Shown here: positions 24,994 to 37,999 of the stretch, piece by piece
How the letters are laid out: every line of letters starts with the position of its first letter
How positions within the stretch are numbered: the stretch's first letter is position 1
Assembly: GCF_003852515.1 (NCBI RefSeq)
Contig: NZ_QAJK01000046.1
Coordinates: 15,534-79,533 of the forward strand
Origin: Variovorax sp. KBW07
GTDB lineage: Bacteria > Pseudomonadota > Gammaproteobacteria > Burkholderiales > Burkholderiaceae_C
DNA length: 64,000 bases
Reading direction: 5' to 3'
The notes under the pieces: model-generated
Told to the model about the DNA's origin: nothing
Seen by the model: only the letters and a program-made list of their open reading frames with translations
The model's database searches: none
Made by a program: the position numbers and the translations under genes

Positions 24994-25509
24994 ATGGACG
25001 CCCGCCTGCTGGTCGAGCACACCCCTAGCCTGCGCCGCTATGCGCGGGCGCTCACGGGCAACGCCTGGGCCGCAGACGATCTGGTGCAGGACACGCTGGA
25101 GCGCGCCTGCAGCAAGTGGCGGCTCTGGGTGGTGGGCAGCGACCTGCGGGCATGGCTCTTCACCGTCATGCACAACATCTTCGCGAGCCAGCTGCGGCGC
25201 CGACCGCCACCGCACAGCGTGGTGCCCCTCGACGACGTGGTGCACGAGCTGCATGGCGTTGCCGATGCGGGGCGCGACCCCGGCACCGGACTCGACCTGC
25301 AGCGCTGCCTGATGCAGCTCCCCGAGGAGCAGCGCGCCGTGCTGCTGCTGGTGACGCTCGAAGACCTGTCGTATGCCGAAGTGGCCAAGGTGCTGGGCAT
25401 TCCCGCCGGCACTGTGATGTCGCGCCTTTCGCGTGCCCGCGTCCGGCTGCAGGAGCTGATGGACGGCGCCTCCGCGCCCGTTCGCCCCGGCCTGCGCCGC
25501 CTCAAATGA
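24994..25509 (+). CDS. ECF-type RNA polymerase sigma factor
   Basis: 171 residues. Region 2 (about 10-72) includes ADDLVQDTLERAC and LRAWLFTVMHNIF; region 4 (about 108-155) includes LPEEQRAVLLLVTLEDLSYAE and the helix-turn-helix with IPAGTVMSRLSRARVRLQ. It should direct RNA polymerase to stress promoters, probably including the COG4315 gene upstream. It precedes its anti-sigma factor by 19 nt. Confidence 0.93.
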   Translation: MDARLLVEHTPSLRRYARALTGNAWAADDLVQDTLERACSKWRLWVVGSDLRAWLFTVMHNIFASQLRRRPPPHSVVPLDDVVHELHGVADAGRDPGTGLDLQRCLMQLPEEQRAVLLLVTLEDLSYAEVAKVLGIPAGTVMSRLSRARVRLQELMDGASAPVRPGLRRLK

Positions 25510-25528
25510 AACTTGCTGCCGCCGCACC

Positions 25529-26365
25529 ATGAACCGCCCCGCCCCGCCTTCGCCTCCCACCGACGACGAGCTGCACGCCTGGATCGACGGCCAGTTGCCG
25601 TCCGATCGCCACGGTGCGGTCGAAGACGCCCTGGCGCGCGATCCTGCGGTTGCCGCCAAGGTGGCGGCATGGCACACGCAGCTCGATGCCCTGCGTCGGC
25701 TGCACGGCGAGCTGCTCGACGAGCCCGTTCCCGCGCCGCTGATGAGCGCGCTCGACCGCAACCTGCCACGGCAGGCACAGCGCGGCGCCTGGCTGCGCTG
25801 GGGCGGCATGGCGGCCGGCCTGCTGGTCGCCTTTGCGGCCGGCTGGCTCGGCAACGCGCAATGGTCCGGTGCACCGCGCGCCGGCGCCCAGTTGGCGCGC
25901 GGGCAGGCAGTGCCCGCCGTGCGCGAGTTCGTGCGCGACGCGTCGGTCGCGCACGCCGTGTACGCCCCCGAAAAACGCCACCCCGTCGAAGTGGCGGCCA
26001 CCGAGCAGCAGCACCTGGTGCAGTGGCTGTCCAAGCGCCTCGACCGGCCGCTCAAGGTGCCGGACCTGTCGACCCAGGGCTACACGCTGGTCGGCGGTCG
26101 ATTGCTGCCCGGGGAAACCGGCGCACGCGCCCAGTTCATGTTCGAGAACGCCGCCGGCGAGCGTGTGACGCTCTATGTCGGCACCCTCGACGCCCAGGCC
26201 GCCGGCGCCACCGCATCGCGCGAAACGGCCTTCCGCTTCGCCTCCGAGGGGCCGGTGCCCAGCTTCTACTGGGTCGACCAGGGCTTCGGCTACGCCCTCG
26301 CCGGCAAGCTGCCCCGAGAAATTTTGCTCAAACTGGCGACGCTGGCCTACCGCGATTTGTCGTAG
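25529..26365 (+). CDS. Membrane anti-sigma factor
   Basis: 278 residues. The N-terminal DDELHAWIDGQLPSDRHGAVE (12-32) is the typical start of cytoplasmic anti-sigma domains, although the HxxxCxxC zinc site is missing. One membrane segment (91-108) leads to a periplasmic domain of about 165 residues that may sense the inducing signal. Gene order after an ECF sigma factor supports the call. The C-terminal domain contains no cysteine, so a non-thiol signal is likely. Confidence 0.88.
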   Translation: MNRPAPPSPPTDDELHAWIDGQLPSDRHGAVEDALARDPAVAAKVAAWHTQLDALRRLHGELLDEPVPAPLMSALDRNLPRQAQRGAWLRWGGMAAGLLVAFAAGWLGNAQWSGAPRAGAQLARGQAVPAVREFVRDASVAHAVYAPEKRHPVEVAATEQQHLVQWLSKRLDRPLKVPDLSTQGYTLVGGRLLPGETGARAQFMFENAAGERVTLYVGTLDAQAAGATASRETAFRFASEGPVPSFYWVDQGFGYALAGKLPREILLKLATLAYRDLS

Positions 26366-26438
26366 CAACCGCATAAACTGCCGGCTCGCGCAATCACCTG
26401 GCTTGTTTTCGCGATTTTTCAACTGAAGGAGAAACTGC

Positions 26439-26834
26439 ATGAAATTGCTCAGCGCCTCGATCCTCGCGGCGGCCCTGCTTGCCGGCTGCGGCGGCATGTC
26501 CAACAAGACCGCCAGCGCGCCCGACGCGCCCACCCGCACCGCCGATGGCGTGCTGGTCGGACCGAACGGCATGACGCTCTACACCTTCACCAAGGACGCC
26601 GCCGGTGCAGGCACCTCCGCCTGCAACGCACAGTGCGCCGCCAACTGGCCCGCACTCGGCGTGGCCGACACCGCCAAGCCCATGGGCGGCTACACCATCA
26701 TCATTCGCGAAGACGGCAAGCGCCAATGGGCCTACAAGGGCTGGCCGCTGTACTACTGGGCCAAGGACGCCAAGCCGGGCGACAAGACCGGTGACGGCGT
26801 GGCCAATGGCGCCTGGAAGGTTGCCCGCCCCTGA
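26439..26834 (+). CDS. COG4315-family lipoprotein, paralogue of the 24567 gene
   Basis: 131 residues. The signal peptide carries a lipobox, LLAGC, with lipidation expected on Cys17. The rest closely parallels the first paralogue: MTLYTFTKDAAG, CNAQCAANWPAL and WPLYYWAKDAKPGDKTGDG. The ATG follows AAGGAG by 8 nt. It is separated from the anti-sigma gene by 73 nt and ends at a strong terminator. Two related proteins, one soluble and one lipid-anchored, thus bracket a sigma/anti-sigma pair. Confidence 0.9.
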   Translation: MKLLSASILAAALLAGCGGMSNKTASAPDAPTRTADGVLVGPNGMTLYTFTKDAAGAGTSACNAQCAANWPALGVADTAKPMGGYTIIIREDGKRQWAYKGWPLYYWAKDAKPGDKTGDGVANGAWKVARP

Positions 26835-26861
26835 TGATCCCCTGAGGATCTGAAGAAGAAA

Positions 26862-26888
26862 AACGCCGGCACCCGCCGGCGTTTTTTT
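26862..26888 (+). terminator. Intrinsic terminator of the sigma/anti-sigma operon
   Basis: AACGCCGGC (26862-26870) and GCCGGCGTT (26875-26883) form a 9-bp stem with a 4-nt ACCC loop, followed by a seven-base T-run. Confidence 0.9.
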
Positions 26889-26961
26889 GTCCTTTTGTTT
26901 GCCTTCTGTCGCCTATTTTTCCCAGCGCGGAAGCCAACGGCGTGCACGGCAGAATCGCCGC

Positions 26962-28461
26962 ATGACTTCTGCCGCCAATCCGGATGCGTTCCAGGCCCTG
27001 CTGAGCTACACCCTCATCACCGACGCACAGCACGATGCCGTGCTGGCCCACCCCGAAACCGCCACCCTTCCCCCGCTTCCGAGCCCGGCCCATGCCCTGG
27101 CCTGGATGCGCGTGCGAGGCCTTGTCACTGAAGAACAGCAGGACGCGGCGCTCGAAAAACTCGAAGAGGCCACGCCTGACGATCCCCATCTCGACGACGC
27201 CGAAGACGCTGCGCTCGACGCCGACGACCTCGTCGAGTTGGCCGAGCGCGGCATCACGCACGAGGCGCTCGAGTCGCTCTACAAGGACGGGCTCATCGAC
27301 GCCGATACCCGCGACGTGGCGTTCCAGGAAACACCTGTCGTGGGCACCGTGCCCGCGGCGCCCGCAGTCACGCTGGCCTGGCTGGTAACCGATGGCCCTC
27401 TCGAAAAAGAAAGCTTCGAGGCCACCCGCGCGCAGGCAGCCAGCGAGCCGGCCTTCGCGATGGCGGCCGAGCGCCAACGCATCGTCGCCGAGGCGCAGGC
27501 CCTGATCGAAGCAGACGAAAAAGCCATAGGCACTTGGCGAAGCAGCGCGCAACGCGACCGACGTATCGGCGCCTGGAAATTCATCGTGACCACGCTGCTC
27601 GTGGTGGGCGGTATCGGCTGGTATGCGTTCGCACCCGCCAGCGTGCCCGCCTGCGACGCGGCCTCCACGCGCAAGACCTTGAACAGCCTCATGTTCCGCG
27701 TCGCCGTAGACGTGCGCATGCGCAGCCTCGATCCCGAGGCCCGCGCATCGGTGCATACGCCGTCGGTCAGCAGCATGCGCGAGGTCGGCTACCTCAAGCC
27801 GGAGCGCGTGCGCGGCTGCATTGCGGTCATGACGACGCGGGGCGACGACGACGACAAGCAGCCGATGGCGTACACCATCGGCCCGGCATCGCCGAAGAGC
27901 GACGAGATGGTGGTGCGGGGCGCCGATGTCGCCATCGTCGAGGCGCGTTTCGGCCATCTTGATGCCGACGGCAAGCCGCGCTACAACGCCGAGCCCATCG
28001 GCCGCGAGGCAATGGAGAAAGCCTTTCGCGAAGGCGCGGCATCGTTGTCGAGCATGCGCTCGTCGTCGGCCATGGAGCGCCTGCGTTCGCGGCAGCAGCG
28101 CGCCGAGTCCGGCCTGCTGACCAAGGATCCCGACCGGTCGCGCGAGATTGCCGACATCGAGCCCACCGGCCCCTGCCAGGCGCTCGGAAACGGCGCGGGC
28201 CAAAGCTGCCCGCTGGTCGTCGAATACAACGACCGCCTGCTGGGCGCCATCGCCGGCAGCGATGCCACTTCGCTTGCCGTGACCGGCGAATTCACCTTCG
28301 TGCAGGACGGCGGCAACTGGCGCATGGGCGACGACTTTGCGCAGACCTTCATGCGGAAGGTGGTCGAAGCGCGCATGAGCAGCCTGGGCGTCATGGATGC
28401 GGCCATGCCGGCAACGCCGTCCCCCTCGTCGCCTCCGCCGCCGATGCGCCCGTCGCGCTGA
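26962..28461 (+). CDS. Unrecognised single-pass membrane protein
   Basis: 499 residues; I do not recognise the family. The N-terminal ~200 residues are acidic and alanine-rich, with repeated motifs of a 'D...LxxxxLIT' kind (LLSYTLITDAQHDAVL, RGITHEALESLYKDGLIDADT), and look like small helical repeats. A membrane segment (205-224, FIVTTLLVVGGIGWYAF) follows. The ~270-residue C-terminal part would be periplasmic, with cysteines near 231, 287 and others, and a final Pro/Ser-rich tail. The start ATG is the first after the upstream terminator. Neighbours give no functional hint. Confidence 0.75.
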   Translation: MTSAANPDAFQALLSYTLITDAQHDAVLAHPETATLPPLPSPAHALAWMRVRGLVTEEQQDAALEKLEEATPDDPHLDDAEDAALDADDLVELAERGITHEALESLYKDGLIDADTRDVAFQETPVVGTVPAAPAVTLAWLVTDGPLEKESFEATRAQAASEPAFAMAAERQRIVAEAQALIEADEKAIGTWRSSAQRDRRIGAWKFIVTTLLVVGGIGWYAFAPASVPACDAASTRKTLNSLMFRVAVDVRMRSLDPEARASVHTPSVSSMREVGYLKPERVRGCIAVMTTRGDDDDKQPMAYTIGPASPKSDEMVVRGADVAIVEARFGHLDADGKPRYNAEPIGREAMEKAFREGAASLSSMRSSSAMERLRSRQQRAESGLLTKDPDRSREIADIEPTGPCQALGNGAGQSCPLVVEYNDRLLGAIAGSDATSLAVTGEFTFVQDGGNWRMGDDFAQTFMRKVVEARMSSLGVMDAAMPATPSPSSPPPPMRPSR

Positions 28462-28492
28462 TCGCGTTGGCGGCGCAGGCGGCGCGCGCCTG

Positions 28493-29410
28493 CTAGTGCG
28501 CGCCCGGCATCGCCGTGTCGGCGACCGTGGTACGCCGGCCGCGCAGCGCCAGCAGCTCGTTGAACACCAGCGCGCCGATGACCAGCGCACCACCGGTCAA
28601 CACGCTGGCCGCGGGCTCCTCACCCGCACCGATCCAGGCCAGCGCGATGCCGAAGATCACCTCCAGCAAGGCCAGCAGCGCCACCTCGGGCGCCTTCAGC
28701 ACCTGGGCGCAGAGAACCGACAAAACGCAGGGAATGGCGAGCTGGAACACGCCCAGGAACGCCAGCAGGCCGAGGTCGTGCGCACTCGCGCGAAACGGCC
28801 ATGCAAAAGGCAACGTGAACAACGCGGTGAGCACCGCGCCGATCAGCACGGCGGGCACCAGGTCGATGTCGTGCCCTTTCGCCTGCGCGTGCTGAACCAC
28901 CGTCCAGTTGGTGGCGCCGGCCAGCGGCACGCACAGCGCCACCAGCGTGCCGAGCACCGAGGCTCCGCCGCCATTCAGCAGTTGCGTGCCGTACATCCAG
29001 CCGATGCCAAGGCCCGCGACCACAATCGCCAGCCAAGTGCGCGCGGGCAACCGGTGCCCGATGAAGATGCGCGCAGCCAGTGCGGTGAGCAACGGCCCCA
29101 GCGACATCGTGACCAGCACGCTGGCGGTGGAAGCCAGGGTCAGCGCGACCATAAAGGCCGTGAACATCACGGCCCAGCAGACGCCTGAAATCCAGAGTTC
29201 GCGGCCACCGCTGCGCAGTTGCGAGAACACGGCGCGGCCCCGCCAAAGCGGCAAGATCACCAGCAGCGCCAGCATCGTGAAGAGGCTGCGCCAGAAGGTG
29301 ATCTCGAAACTGTGCGCCTGCGCGAGGTGCCGGGTGACGACGCCCGCCGTGCCCCACATCAGGGTCACGACGACCATCAGCCATACGGCGCCGCCGTGCG
29401 TCAGGCGCAT
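28493..29410 (-). CDS. EamA/DMT-family transporter
   Basis: 305 residues with ten hydrophobic segments arranged as two EamA repeats. The first repeat begins LMWGTAGVVTRHLAQAHSFEITFWRSL and the second begins near ALCVPLAGATNWTVVQ. DMT transporters export metabolites such as amino acids; the substrate cannot be inferred. It lies 17 nt beyond the typA stop in tandem orientation (upstream of typA's end in coordinates) but on the same strand, so some read-through from the typA operon is possible. Confidence 0.88.
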   Translation of the reverse strand: MRLTHGGAVWLMVVVTLMWGTAGVVTRHLAQAHSFEITFWRSLFTMLALLVILPLWRGRAVFSQLRSGGRELWISGVCWAVMFTAFMVALTLASTASVLVTMSLGPLLTALAARIFIGHRLPARTWLAIVVAGLGIGWMYGTQLLNGGGASVLGTLVALCVPLAGATNWTVVQHAQAKGHDIDLVPAVLIGAVLTALFTLPFAWPFRASAHDLGLLAFLGVFQLAIPCVLSVLCAQVLKAPEVALLALLEVIFGIALAWIGAGEEPAASVLTGGALVIGALVFNELLALRGRRTTVADTAMPGAH

Positions 29411-29426
29411 CTCAATGCGAAGGCGA

Positions 29427-31265
29427 TCAGCCTTGCGAAGTGTCGCGGCCGGCGCGCTTGCGCTCGTGTTCCTTCAGGAAACGCTTGCGCAGGCGAACGC
29501 TCTTGGGCGTGATTTCGACCAGCTCGTCGTCCTCGATGAATTCCACGCCGTATTCGAGCGTGAGTTCGATCGGGGGCGTGATCTTGATCGCATCTTCCTT
29601 GCCCGAAACGCGGAAGTTGGTCAGCTGCTTGGTGCGCGTAGCGTTCACCACCAGGTCGTTGTCGCGGCTGTGGATGCCGACGATCATGCCTTCGTACACC
29701 GGGTCGTTGGCGCGCACGAACATGCGGCCGCGGTCGTCCAGCTTGCCCAGGGCGTAGGTGAAGATTTCACCGTCGTCCATGGAAATCAGCACGCCGTTCT
29801 TGCGGCTGCCGATGTCGCCCTTGTGCGGCTCATAGCTGTCGAAGATGTTGCTGATGAGGCCCGAGCCGCGCGTCAGGTTCAGGAATTCGTTCGTGAAGCC
29901 GATCAGGCCACGCGCCGGAATGCGGTACTCGAGGCGCACGCGGCCACGGCCGTCCGGTTCCATGTTGACCAGCTCGCCCTTGCGCTCGCCCAGTGCCTGC
30001 ATCACGCCGCCCTGGTGCTGGTCTTCGATGTCGGCCGTCACCAGTTCGATGGGCTCGTGCTTCTCGCCGTTGACGGTGCGGAACACCACGCGCGGCTTCG
30101 AGACGGCCATTTCATAGCCTTCGCGACGCATGTTTTCCAGCAGGATGGTCAGGTGCAGTTCGCCGCGGCCCATGACTTCGAAGATGCCTTCTTCGTCGGT
30201 CTCGTTCACGCGCAGCGCGACGTTGTGCTGCAGTTCCTTTTGCAGGCGGTCCCAGATCTGGCGGCTGGTGACGAACTTGCCTTCGCGGCCGGCCAGCGGG
30301 CTGGTGTTCACGCAGAAGTTCATGGTCAGGGTCGGCTCGTCGACCTTGAGCATCGGCAGCGGAGCCGGGTTGGCCGGATCGGTCACGGTGACACCGATGC
30401 CGATGTCGGTGATGCCGTTGATCAGCACGATTTCGCCGGGGCCGGCTTCCGTGGCCTGCACGCGGTCCAGGCCCTGGAAGGTCAGCACCTGGTTGACGCG
30501 GCCCTTGACGGCCTTGCCGTCCGGGCCTTCCATGACCACCACGTCCATCATCGGACGCAGCGTGCCCTGGCTGATGCGGCCCACGCCGATGCGGCCGACG
30601 AAGGTCGAGAAATCGAGGGCGGAAATCTGCAGCTGCAGCGGCGCTTCGGGGTCACCCTTTTGTGCCGGCACGTGCTTCAGGATGGTGTTGAACAGGGCCG
30701 ACATGTCGGGACCCCACTGCTCACCCTGCGCGCCTTCTTCGAGCGACGACCAGCCGTTGATGCCCGAGGCATACACCACGGGAAAATCGAGCTGCTCGTC
30801 GGTGGCGCCGAGCTTGTCGAACAGGTCGAAAGCGGCGTTGACGACCTTGTCGGGGTTGGCGCCCGGCTTGTCGACCTTGTTCACCACCAGGATCGGCTTC
30901 AGGCCCAGGGCCAGCGCCTTCTTGGTCACGAAGCGCGTCTGCGGCATCGGGCCTTCCTGGGCGTCGATCAGCAGCACCACGCCGTCGACCATCGACAGCG
31001 CGCGTTCCACTTCACCGCCGAAGTCCGCGTGGCCCGGAGTGTCGACGATGTTGATGTGCGTGCCTTCCCAGGTCACGGCGCAGTTCTTGGCCAGGATGGT
31101 GATGCCGCGTTCTTTTTCGATCGCGTTGTTGTCCATCACCGTGTCGACCACTTTTTCGTGCTCGGCGAAGGTGCCCGACTGGCGAAGCAGTTGGTCGACC
31201 ATGGTGGTCTTGCCATGGTCCACGTGGGCAATGATGGCGATATTGCGGATTTGCTTGGTACTCAT
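29427..31265 (-). CDS. typA: Ribosome-associated GTPase TypA/BipA
   Basis: 612 residues. GTPase motifs are G1 AHVDHGKTT (13-21), G3 DTPGHADF and G4 NKVDKPGA, followed by EF-G-like domains III and V and the unique C-terminal domain ([30 protein letters not shown]). TypA supports 50S assembly and stress or cold growth. The start overlaps the truB stop by 4 nt, attaching it to the nusA-infB operon. Confidence 0.96.
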   Translation of the reverse strand: MSTKQIRNIAIIAHVDHGKTTMVDQLLRQSGTFAEHEKVVDTVMDNNAIEKERGITILAKNCAVTWEGTHINIVDTPGHADFGGEVERALSMVDGVVLLIDAQEGPMPQTRFVTKKALALGLKPILVVNKVDKPGANPDKVVNAAFDLFDKLGATDEQLDFPVVYASGINGWSSLEEGAQGEQWGPDMSALFNTILKHVPAQKGDPEAPLQLQISALDFSTFVGRIGVGRISQGTLRPMMDVVVMEGPDGKAVKGRVNQVLTFQGLDRVQATEAGPGEIVLINGITDIGIGVTVTDPANPAPLPMLKVDEPTLTMNFCVNTSPLAGREGKFVTSRQIWDRLQKELQHNVALRVNETDEEGIFEVMGRGELHLTILLENMRREGYEMAVSKPRVVFRTVNGEKHEPIELVTADIEDQHQGGVMQALGERKGELVNMEPDGRGRVRLEYRIPARGLIGFTNEFLNLTRGSGLISNIFDSYEPHKGDIGSRKNGVLISMDDGEIFTYALGKLDDRGRMFVRANDPVYEGMIVGIHSRDNDLVVNATRTKQLTNFRVSGKEDAIKITPPIELTLEYGVEFIEDDELVEITPKSVRLRKRFLKEHERKRAGRDTSQG

Positions 31266-32233
31266 GGTGTCGCTTCGGTCTGTTGTGCGTTCAAAAGAAT
31301 TTGCTGAATTTCGATGGGGTTCAGCAAGCGCCCCGGGATCAGTTCGCCGGCCGCCACATGGGCCGTGCCGAGGAAGGCATGCGGTTCGCTGCCGAACACG
31401 GCCACTTCCGTGGCGTCGGCCCAGTTGCCGCGGCGGCGCAGGCCCGAAAGAAAGCGAGCCGCATCTTCCGCGGCGAGCGTGACGCGGCTGTGGCCGTCCA
31501 CCAGCGACTCGGCCGGCAAGAGCTGCGCCAGGCGCTCTTCTTCGTCCATGGCCTCGAGCGCTTCGAGCGTGATGCATTGCGCCTGGCCGAAACCGCCGGT
31601 CGCGATGCGGCGCAGCGCCGTCAGGTGCGCACCGCAACCGAGTGCCTCGCCGATGTCTTCGCCGAGGGTGCGGATGTAGGTGCCCTTGCTCACGGTTGCC
31701 ACGATCTTGATGGCGCGCTGGCCTTCTTGATGCGCGGCGGCTTCCGTCAGGTCCAGCTTGTAGATGACGACGTCGCGCGGTGCCCGCTCGACCTCGATGC
31801 CCTCCCGGGCGTATTCGTACAGCGCCTTGCCGTCTTTCTTGAGCGCGCTGTGCATCGGCGGCACCTGCCGGATCGGGCCGGTGAACTGCGCCTGCACACG
31901 CGCCAGGTCTTCCGGCGTGACGTTGACGGGCCGCTCAGAGATCATGTCGCCTTCGGCATCGCCTGTCGCGGTCTTGACGCCAAGGCGGGCCGTGGCCTCA
32001 TAGGTCTTGTCGGCGTCCAAGTGCAACTGGCTGAATTTGGTGGCCGCGCCAAAGCAAAGCGGCAGGACCCCGGTCGCGAGCGGATCGAGCGTGCCGGTGT
32101 GGCCCGCTTTTTCGGCGCGCAGCAACCACTTGGCCTTTTGCAAGGCCTGGTTGCTGGAGAGTCCCAGCGGCTTGTCGAGCAACAACACCCCATGCACAGG
32201 GCGCCGCTGCACCCTTGTGCGTGGCGCATTCAT
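31262..32233 (-). CDS. truB: tRNA pseudouridine-55 synthase
   Basis: 323 residues. The catalytic motif [17 protein letters not shown] has Asp50 as the expected nucleophile. [19 protein letters not shown] is the conserved start, and a C-terminal PUA-like region is present. TruB isomerises U55 in the T-loop of tRNAs. It sits 2 nt after rbfA and overlaps typA by 4 nt. Confidence 0.96.
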   Translation of the reverse strand: MNAPRTRVQRRPVHGVLLLDKPLGLSSNQALQKAKWLLRAEKAGHTGTLDPLATGVLPLCFGAATKFSQLHLDADKTYEATARLGVKTATGDAEGDMISERPVNVTPEDLARVQAQFTGPIRQVPPMHSALKKDGKALYEYAREGIEVERAPRDVVIYKLDLTEAAAHQEGQRAIKIVATVSKGTYIRTLGEDIGEALGCGAHLTALRRIATGGFGQAQCITLEALEAMDEEERLAQLLPAESLVDGHSRVTLAAEDAARFLSGLRRRGNWADATEVAVFGSEPHAFLGTAHVAAGELIPGRLLNPIEIQQILLNAQQTEATP

Positions 32234-32235
32234 GG

Positions 32236-32607
32236 CTAGTCGTCTTTCGAGCGCGAAGCGACGGCCTGCGCGATGAGCGCGTTCATGTCGGCCGCACGCT
32301 CGGTGGTGCGGTCGAACAGGAAGTGCAGCGTGGGCACCGTGTGGATGTGCAGGCGCTTGAACAGGCCGTTGCGCAGGAAGCCCGCGGCTTGGTTGAGCGC
32401 TTCGGTGGTCTCGGTCACGTCGCCCGTGAGCATGCTGAAGAAGATCTTCGCGTGCGCATAGTCGGGCGTGACCTCGACCGCCTGGATCGTGACCATGCCC
32501 ACGCGCGGGTCCTTCAACTCGCGCGCGATCAGCTCCGTCAGATCCCGCTGGATCTGGTCGGCAACCTTGAACGCGCGGTTGGGGGCGGCAGCTTTTCTTT
32601 TCGGCAT
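32236..32607 (-). CDS. rbfA: Ribosome-binding factor A
   Basis: 123 residues with the KH-like fold ([46 protein letters not shown]). RbfA is needed for maturation of the 16S rRNA 5' end and 30S subunits. It is located between infB (21 nt) and truB (2 nt) in the classic order. Confidence 0.96.
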   Translation of the reverse strand: MPKRKAAAPNRAFKVADQIQRDLTELIARELKDPRVGMVTIQAVEVTPDYAHAKIFFSMLTGDVTETTEALNQAAGFLRNGLFKRLHIHTVPTLHFLFDRTTERAADMNALIAQAVASRSKDD

Positions 32608-32628
32608 GGCCTGTCTCGCTTCGAACGC

Positions 32629-35604
<2,976 letters not shown>

Positions 35605-35628
35605 ATTGGTTTCGTGCCTCCATGACCA

Positions 35629-37122
35629 TCACTCTTGGCCGGCGAACCAATGTTCGCGGGCTTTCAAGATGAGGGCTTTGGCGTCATCGGCGCTGTGGCC
35701 GGTGATCTCGGTGAGTTCATCGACCGCGAGGTCGGCGAGGTCGTCGCGGGTGTTCACACCCGCCTCGACCAGCTTGGGAATCAGCTCGGGGTCCAGGCCC
35801 TCGAGGTCATGCAGGTCTTGTGACACCTGCGGCTGCACCTCGACACCCTCTTCCTTGGCGATTTCCATGGTGAGCAGCGCGTCCTTGGCTCGCGTGCGCA
35901 GCTCGTTGATCGTGTCTTCGTCGAAGCTTTCGATTTCGAGCAACTCGGAGATCGGCACATAGGCCACTTCCTCGAGGCTGTTGAAACCTTCGGAGATCAG
36001 GATGTCTGCGATTTCTTCGTCGACATCGAGCTTTTCCATGAAGAGCTTGCGGCTGGCATCGGTTTCCACGGCCTGCTTCTGCGCAGACTCGTTGGCATCC
36101 ATGATGTTGATCTTCCAACCGGTGAGGTCGGAAGCCAGGCGCACGTTCTGGCCGCCGCGGCCGATGGCGATGGCGAGGTTTTCCTCGTCGACCACCACGT
36201 CCATGGCGTGCTTCTCTTCATCGACCACGATCGACGACACGTTGGCCGGAGCCAGGGCACCGATCACAAATTGAGCCGGGTCTTCGCTCCACAGCACGAT
36301 GTCAACGCGCTCGCCGGCGAGTTCGTTCGTGACGGCATTGACACGGGTGCCACGCACGCCGACGCAGGTGCCGATTGGATCGACGCGCTTGTCGTGCGAG
36401 AGCACGGCGATCTTGGCGCGCGAACCCGGGTCACGGGCGCAGCTCTTGATTTCAAGCAGGCCTTGCTCGATTTCAGGCACTTCCTGGCGGAACAGCTCGA
36501 TCATGAACTCGGGTGCCGAGCGCGACAGGATGATCGGCGCGCCGCGCAGCGTCAGGTCGACCTCCATGATCATGGCGCGCACGCGGTCGCCATTGCGCAG
36601 GTTTTCCTTGGCGATCATTTCGCTGCGGCGCAGGCGGCCTTCGACGCGACCGGCCTCGACGATGATGTCGCCCTTGTCAAGACGCTTGACGGTGCCCACG
36701 AAGATCTTGTCGCCGCGCGACATGAAGTCGTTGAGCAGCATCTCGCGCTCGGCGTCGCGGATCTTCTGCAGGATGACCTGCTTGGCAGCCATGGCACCGA
36801 TGCGGCCGATAGGCACCGAGTCCACCGCTTCCTCGATGTACTCGCCGACTTCGATGTCCGACATTTCTTCCTTGGCCTCGAACAGGAGGATTTCCTGGTC
36901 GGGCAGCTGCAGGCCGGCTTCGTCCGGAACGACGTGCCAGCGACGGAAGGTTTCGTAGTCGCCACTGTCGCGATCGACCGCGACGCGGATGTCCACGTCG
37001 CCCTGATGGAGCTTCTTGGTGGCTTGCGCCAGTGCGGATTCGACCGCGCCGAAGACGACGTCACGTTCGACGTTCTTCTCGCGCGAGATCGCATCCACCA
37101 ACATCAACATTTCGCGATTCAT
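35629..37122 (-). CDS. nusA: Transcription termination/antitermination protein NusA
   Basis: 497 residues. An N-terminal RNA polymerase-binding domain ([24 protein letters not shown]), an S1 domain (about 135-200), two KH domains (the second with [18 protein letters not shown]) and two acidic C-terminal repeats are all visible. NusA controls pausing, termination and antitermination. The ATG at 37122 is the conserved start; rimP ends 16 nt upstream. Confidence 0.97.
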   Translation of the reverse strand: MNREMLMLVDAISREKNVERDVVFGAVESALAQATKKLHQGDVDIRVAVDRDSGDYETFRRWHVVPDEAGLQLPDQEILLFEAKEEMSDIEVGEYIEEAVDSVPIGRIGAMAAKQVILQKIRDAEREMLLNDFMSRGDKIFVGTVKRLDKGDIIVEAGRVEGRLRRSEMIAKENLRNGDRVRAMIMEVDLTLRGAPIILSRSAPEFMIELFRQEVPEIEQGLLEIKSCARDPGSRAKIAVLSHDKRVDPIGTCVGVRGTRVNAVTNELAGERVDIVLWSEDPAQFVIGALAPANVSSIVVDEEKHAMDVVVDEENLAIAIGRGGQNVRLASDLTGWKINIMDANESAQKQAVETDASRKLFMEKLDVDEEIADILISEGFNSLEEVAYVPISELLEIESFDEDTINELRTRAKDALLTMEIAKEEGVEVQPQVSQDLHDLEGLDPELIPKLVEAGVNTRDDLADLAVDELTEITGHSADDAKALILKAREHWFAGQE

Positions 37123-37138
37123 GCCACCACTCCTCTGT

Positions 37139-37789
37139 TCAGTCCGGAACACTCGTTCCGTCGTCAATATCCGAAAAACCCGGTTGGGTTTTGGCCTTGC
37201 GGCCCTTGAAATCCACAATGGGCGCGAGCCGCGCATCGCGCAGCTCGTCCAGCACGAAGCCCAGCGCATGCAACGGTGCAGGCGCGCGCTTCTTGCTCAC
37301 TTTTTGACCCGGCTTGGTCTTGGGCTCATCGCTCCAGACGATTTGCCAAACCGGGGCCGCTCCCGCTGTCGCCCCTTCTGCCTTTTCAGCACGCTCCAGC
37401 GTGCCGCGAAATTTCTTGCGGGTGGCCGACACCTGGCCACCAGCCGCGGCACCCATGGGCGCCTTGAGCGTGAGGTCGATCACCGCGCCCACGAAACGCT
37501 CGAAATCCTGTTCATTGCGCAGCGGACGGTCGATACCGGGCGAGGAAACCTCGAGCCGCTTGTATTCGACACCGTCGACTTCCAACGCAAACTGCAATTG
37601 CCGCGTGACTTTTTCGCAGTCTTCAACCGTCACGAAGGGCTCGGGAACGCCGGCAGCCGCATCTTCGGAGGTGGGGGCCGCCCAGGGCAAATCAATCGTC
37701 ACGCGCAGCAATCCCCCGGCCGAACGCTCGATCTCGACCAGGTCGTAGCCAAGACCGGCCACGGTTTGTTCCACTATTTGCTGCAATGC
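37139..37789 (-). CDS. rimP: Ribosome maturation factor RimP (GTG start)
   Basis: 216 residues from GTG 37789, giving the family-typical opening [24 protein letters not shown]. Conserved parts are [25 protein letters not shown] and [15 protein letters not shown]. RimP acts in 30S maturation. The reading frame is open upstream to an ATG at 37861, but those 24 residues are not expected in the family. The C-terminal ~60 residues are longer than in E. coli. First gene of the rimP-nusA-infB-rbfA-truB-typA operon. Confidence 0.9.
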   Translation of the reverse strand, partial: ALQQIVEQTVAGLGYDLVEIERSAGGLLRVTIDLPWAAPTSEDAAAGVPEPFVTVEDCEKVTRQLQFALEVDGVEYKRLEVSSPGIDRPLRNEQDFERFVGAVIDLTLKAPMGAAAGGQVSATRKKFRGTLERAEKAEGATAGAAPVWQIVWSDEPKTKPGQKVSKKRAPAPLHALGFVLDELRDARLAPIVDFKGRKAKTQPGFSDIDDGTSVPD

Positions 37790-37911
37790 CACGTGTTCGA
37801 AAGTGCCTTTTAAATACTGGGCCTGCCGGGTCCGCCGCATCCGTCCGCCACGGATGCCCAAATCCCGATAACCCCGATAGATCTCAATGAATGCTCAAGA
37901 ATGAATAGACC

Positions 37912-37943
37912 AAAAAAAACGGGCGGTTGGTACCCGCCCGTTT
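37912..37943 (-). terminator. Intrinsic terminator of the MFS gene
   Basis: AAACGGGCGG (37917-37926) and CCGCCCGTTT (37934-37943) make a perfect 10-bp stem with a 7-nt loop. On the minus strand it is followed by a T-run (the A-run at 37912-37919), so it ends transcription of the MFS gene before rimP. Confidence 0.9.
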
Positions 37944-37999
37944 GGTCGTGAGCCTCGAATTATATGCTATTCGTGTGATAAATGAAGGGGCATTCGTGC

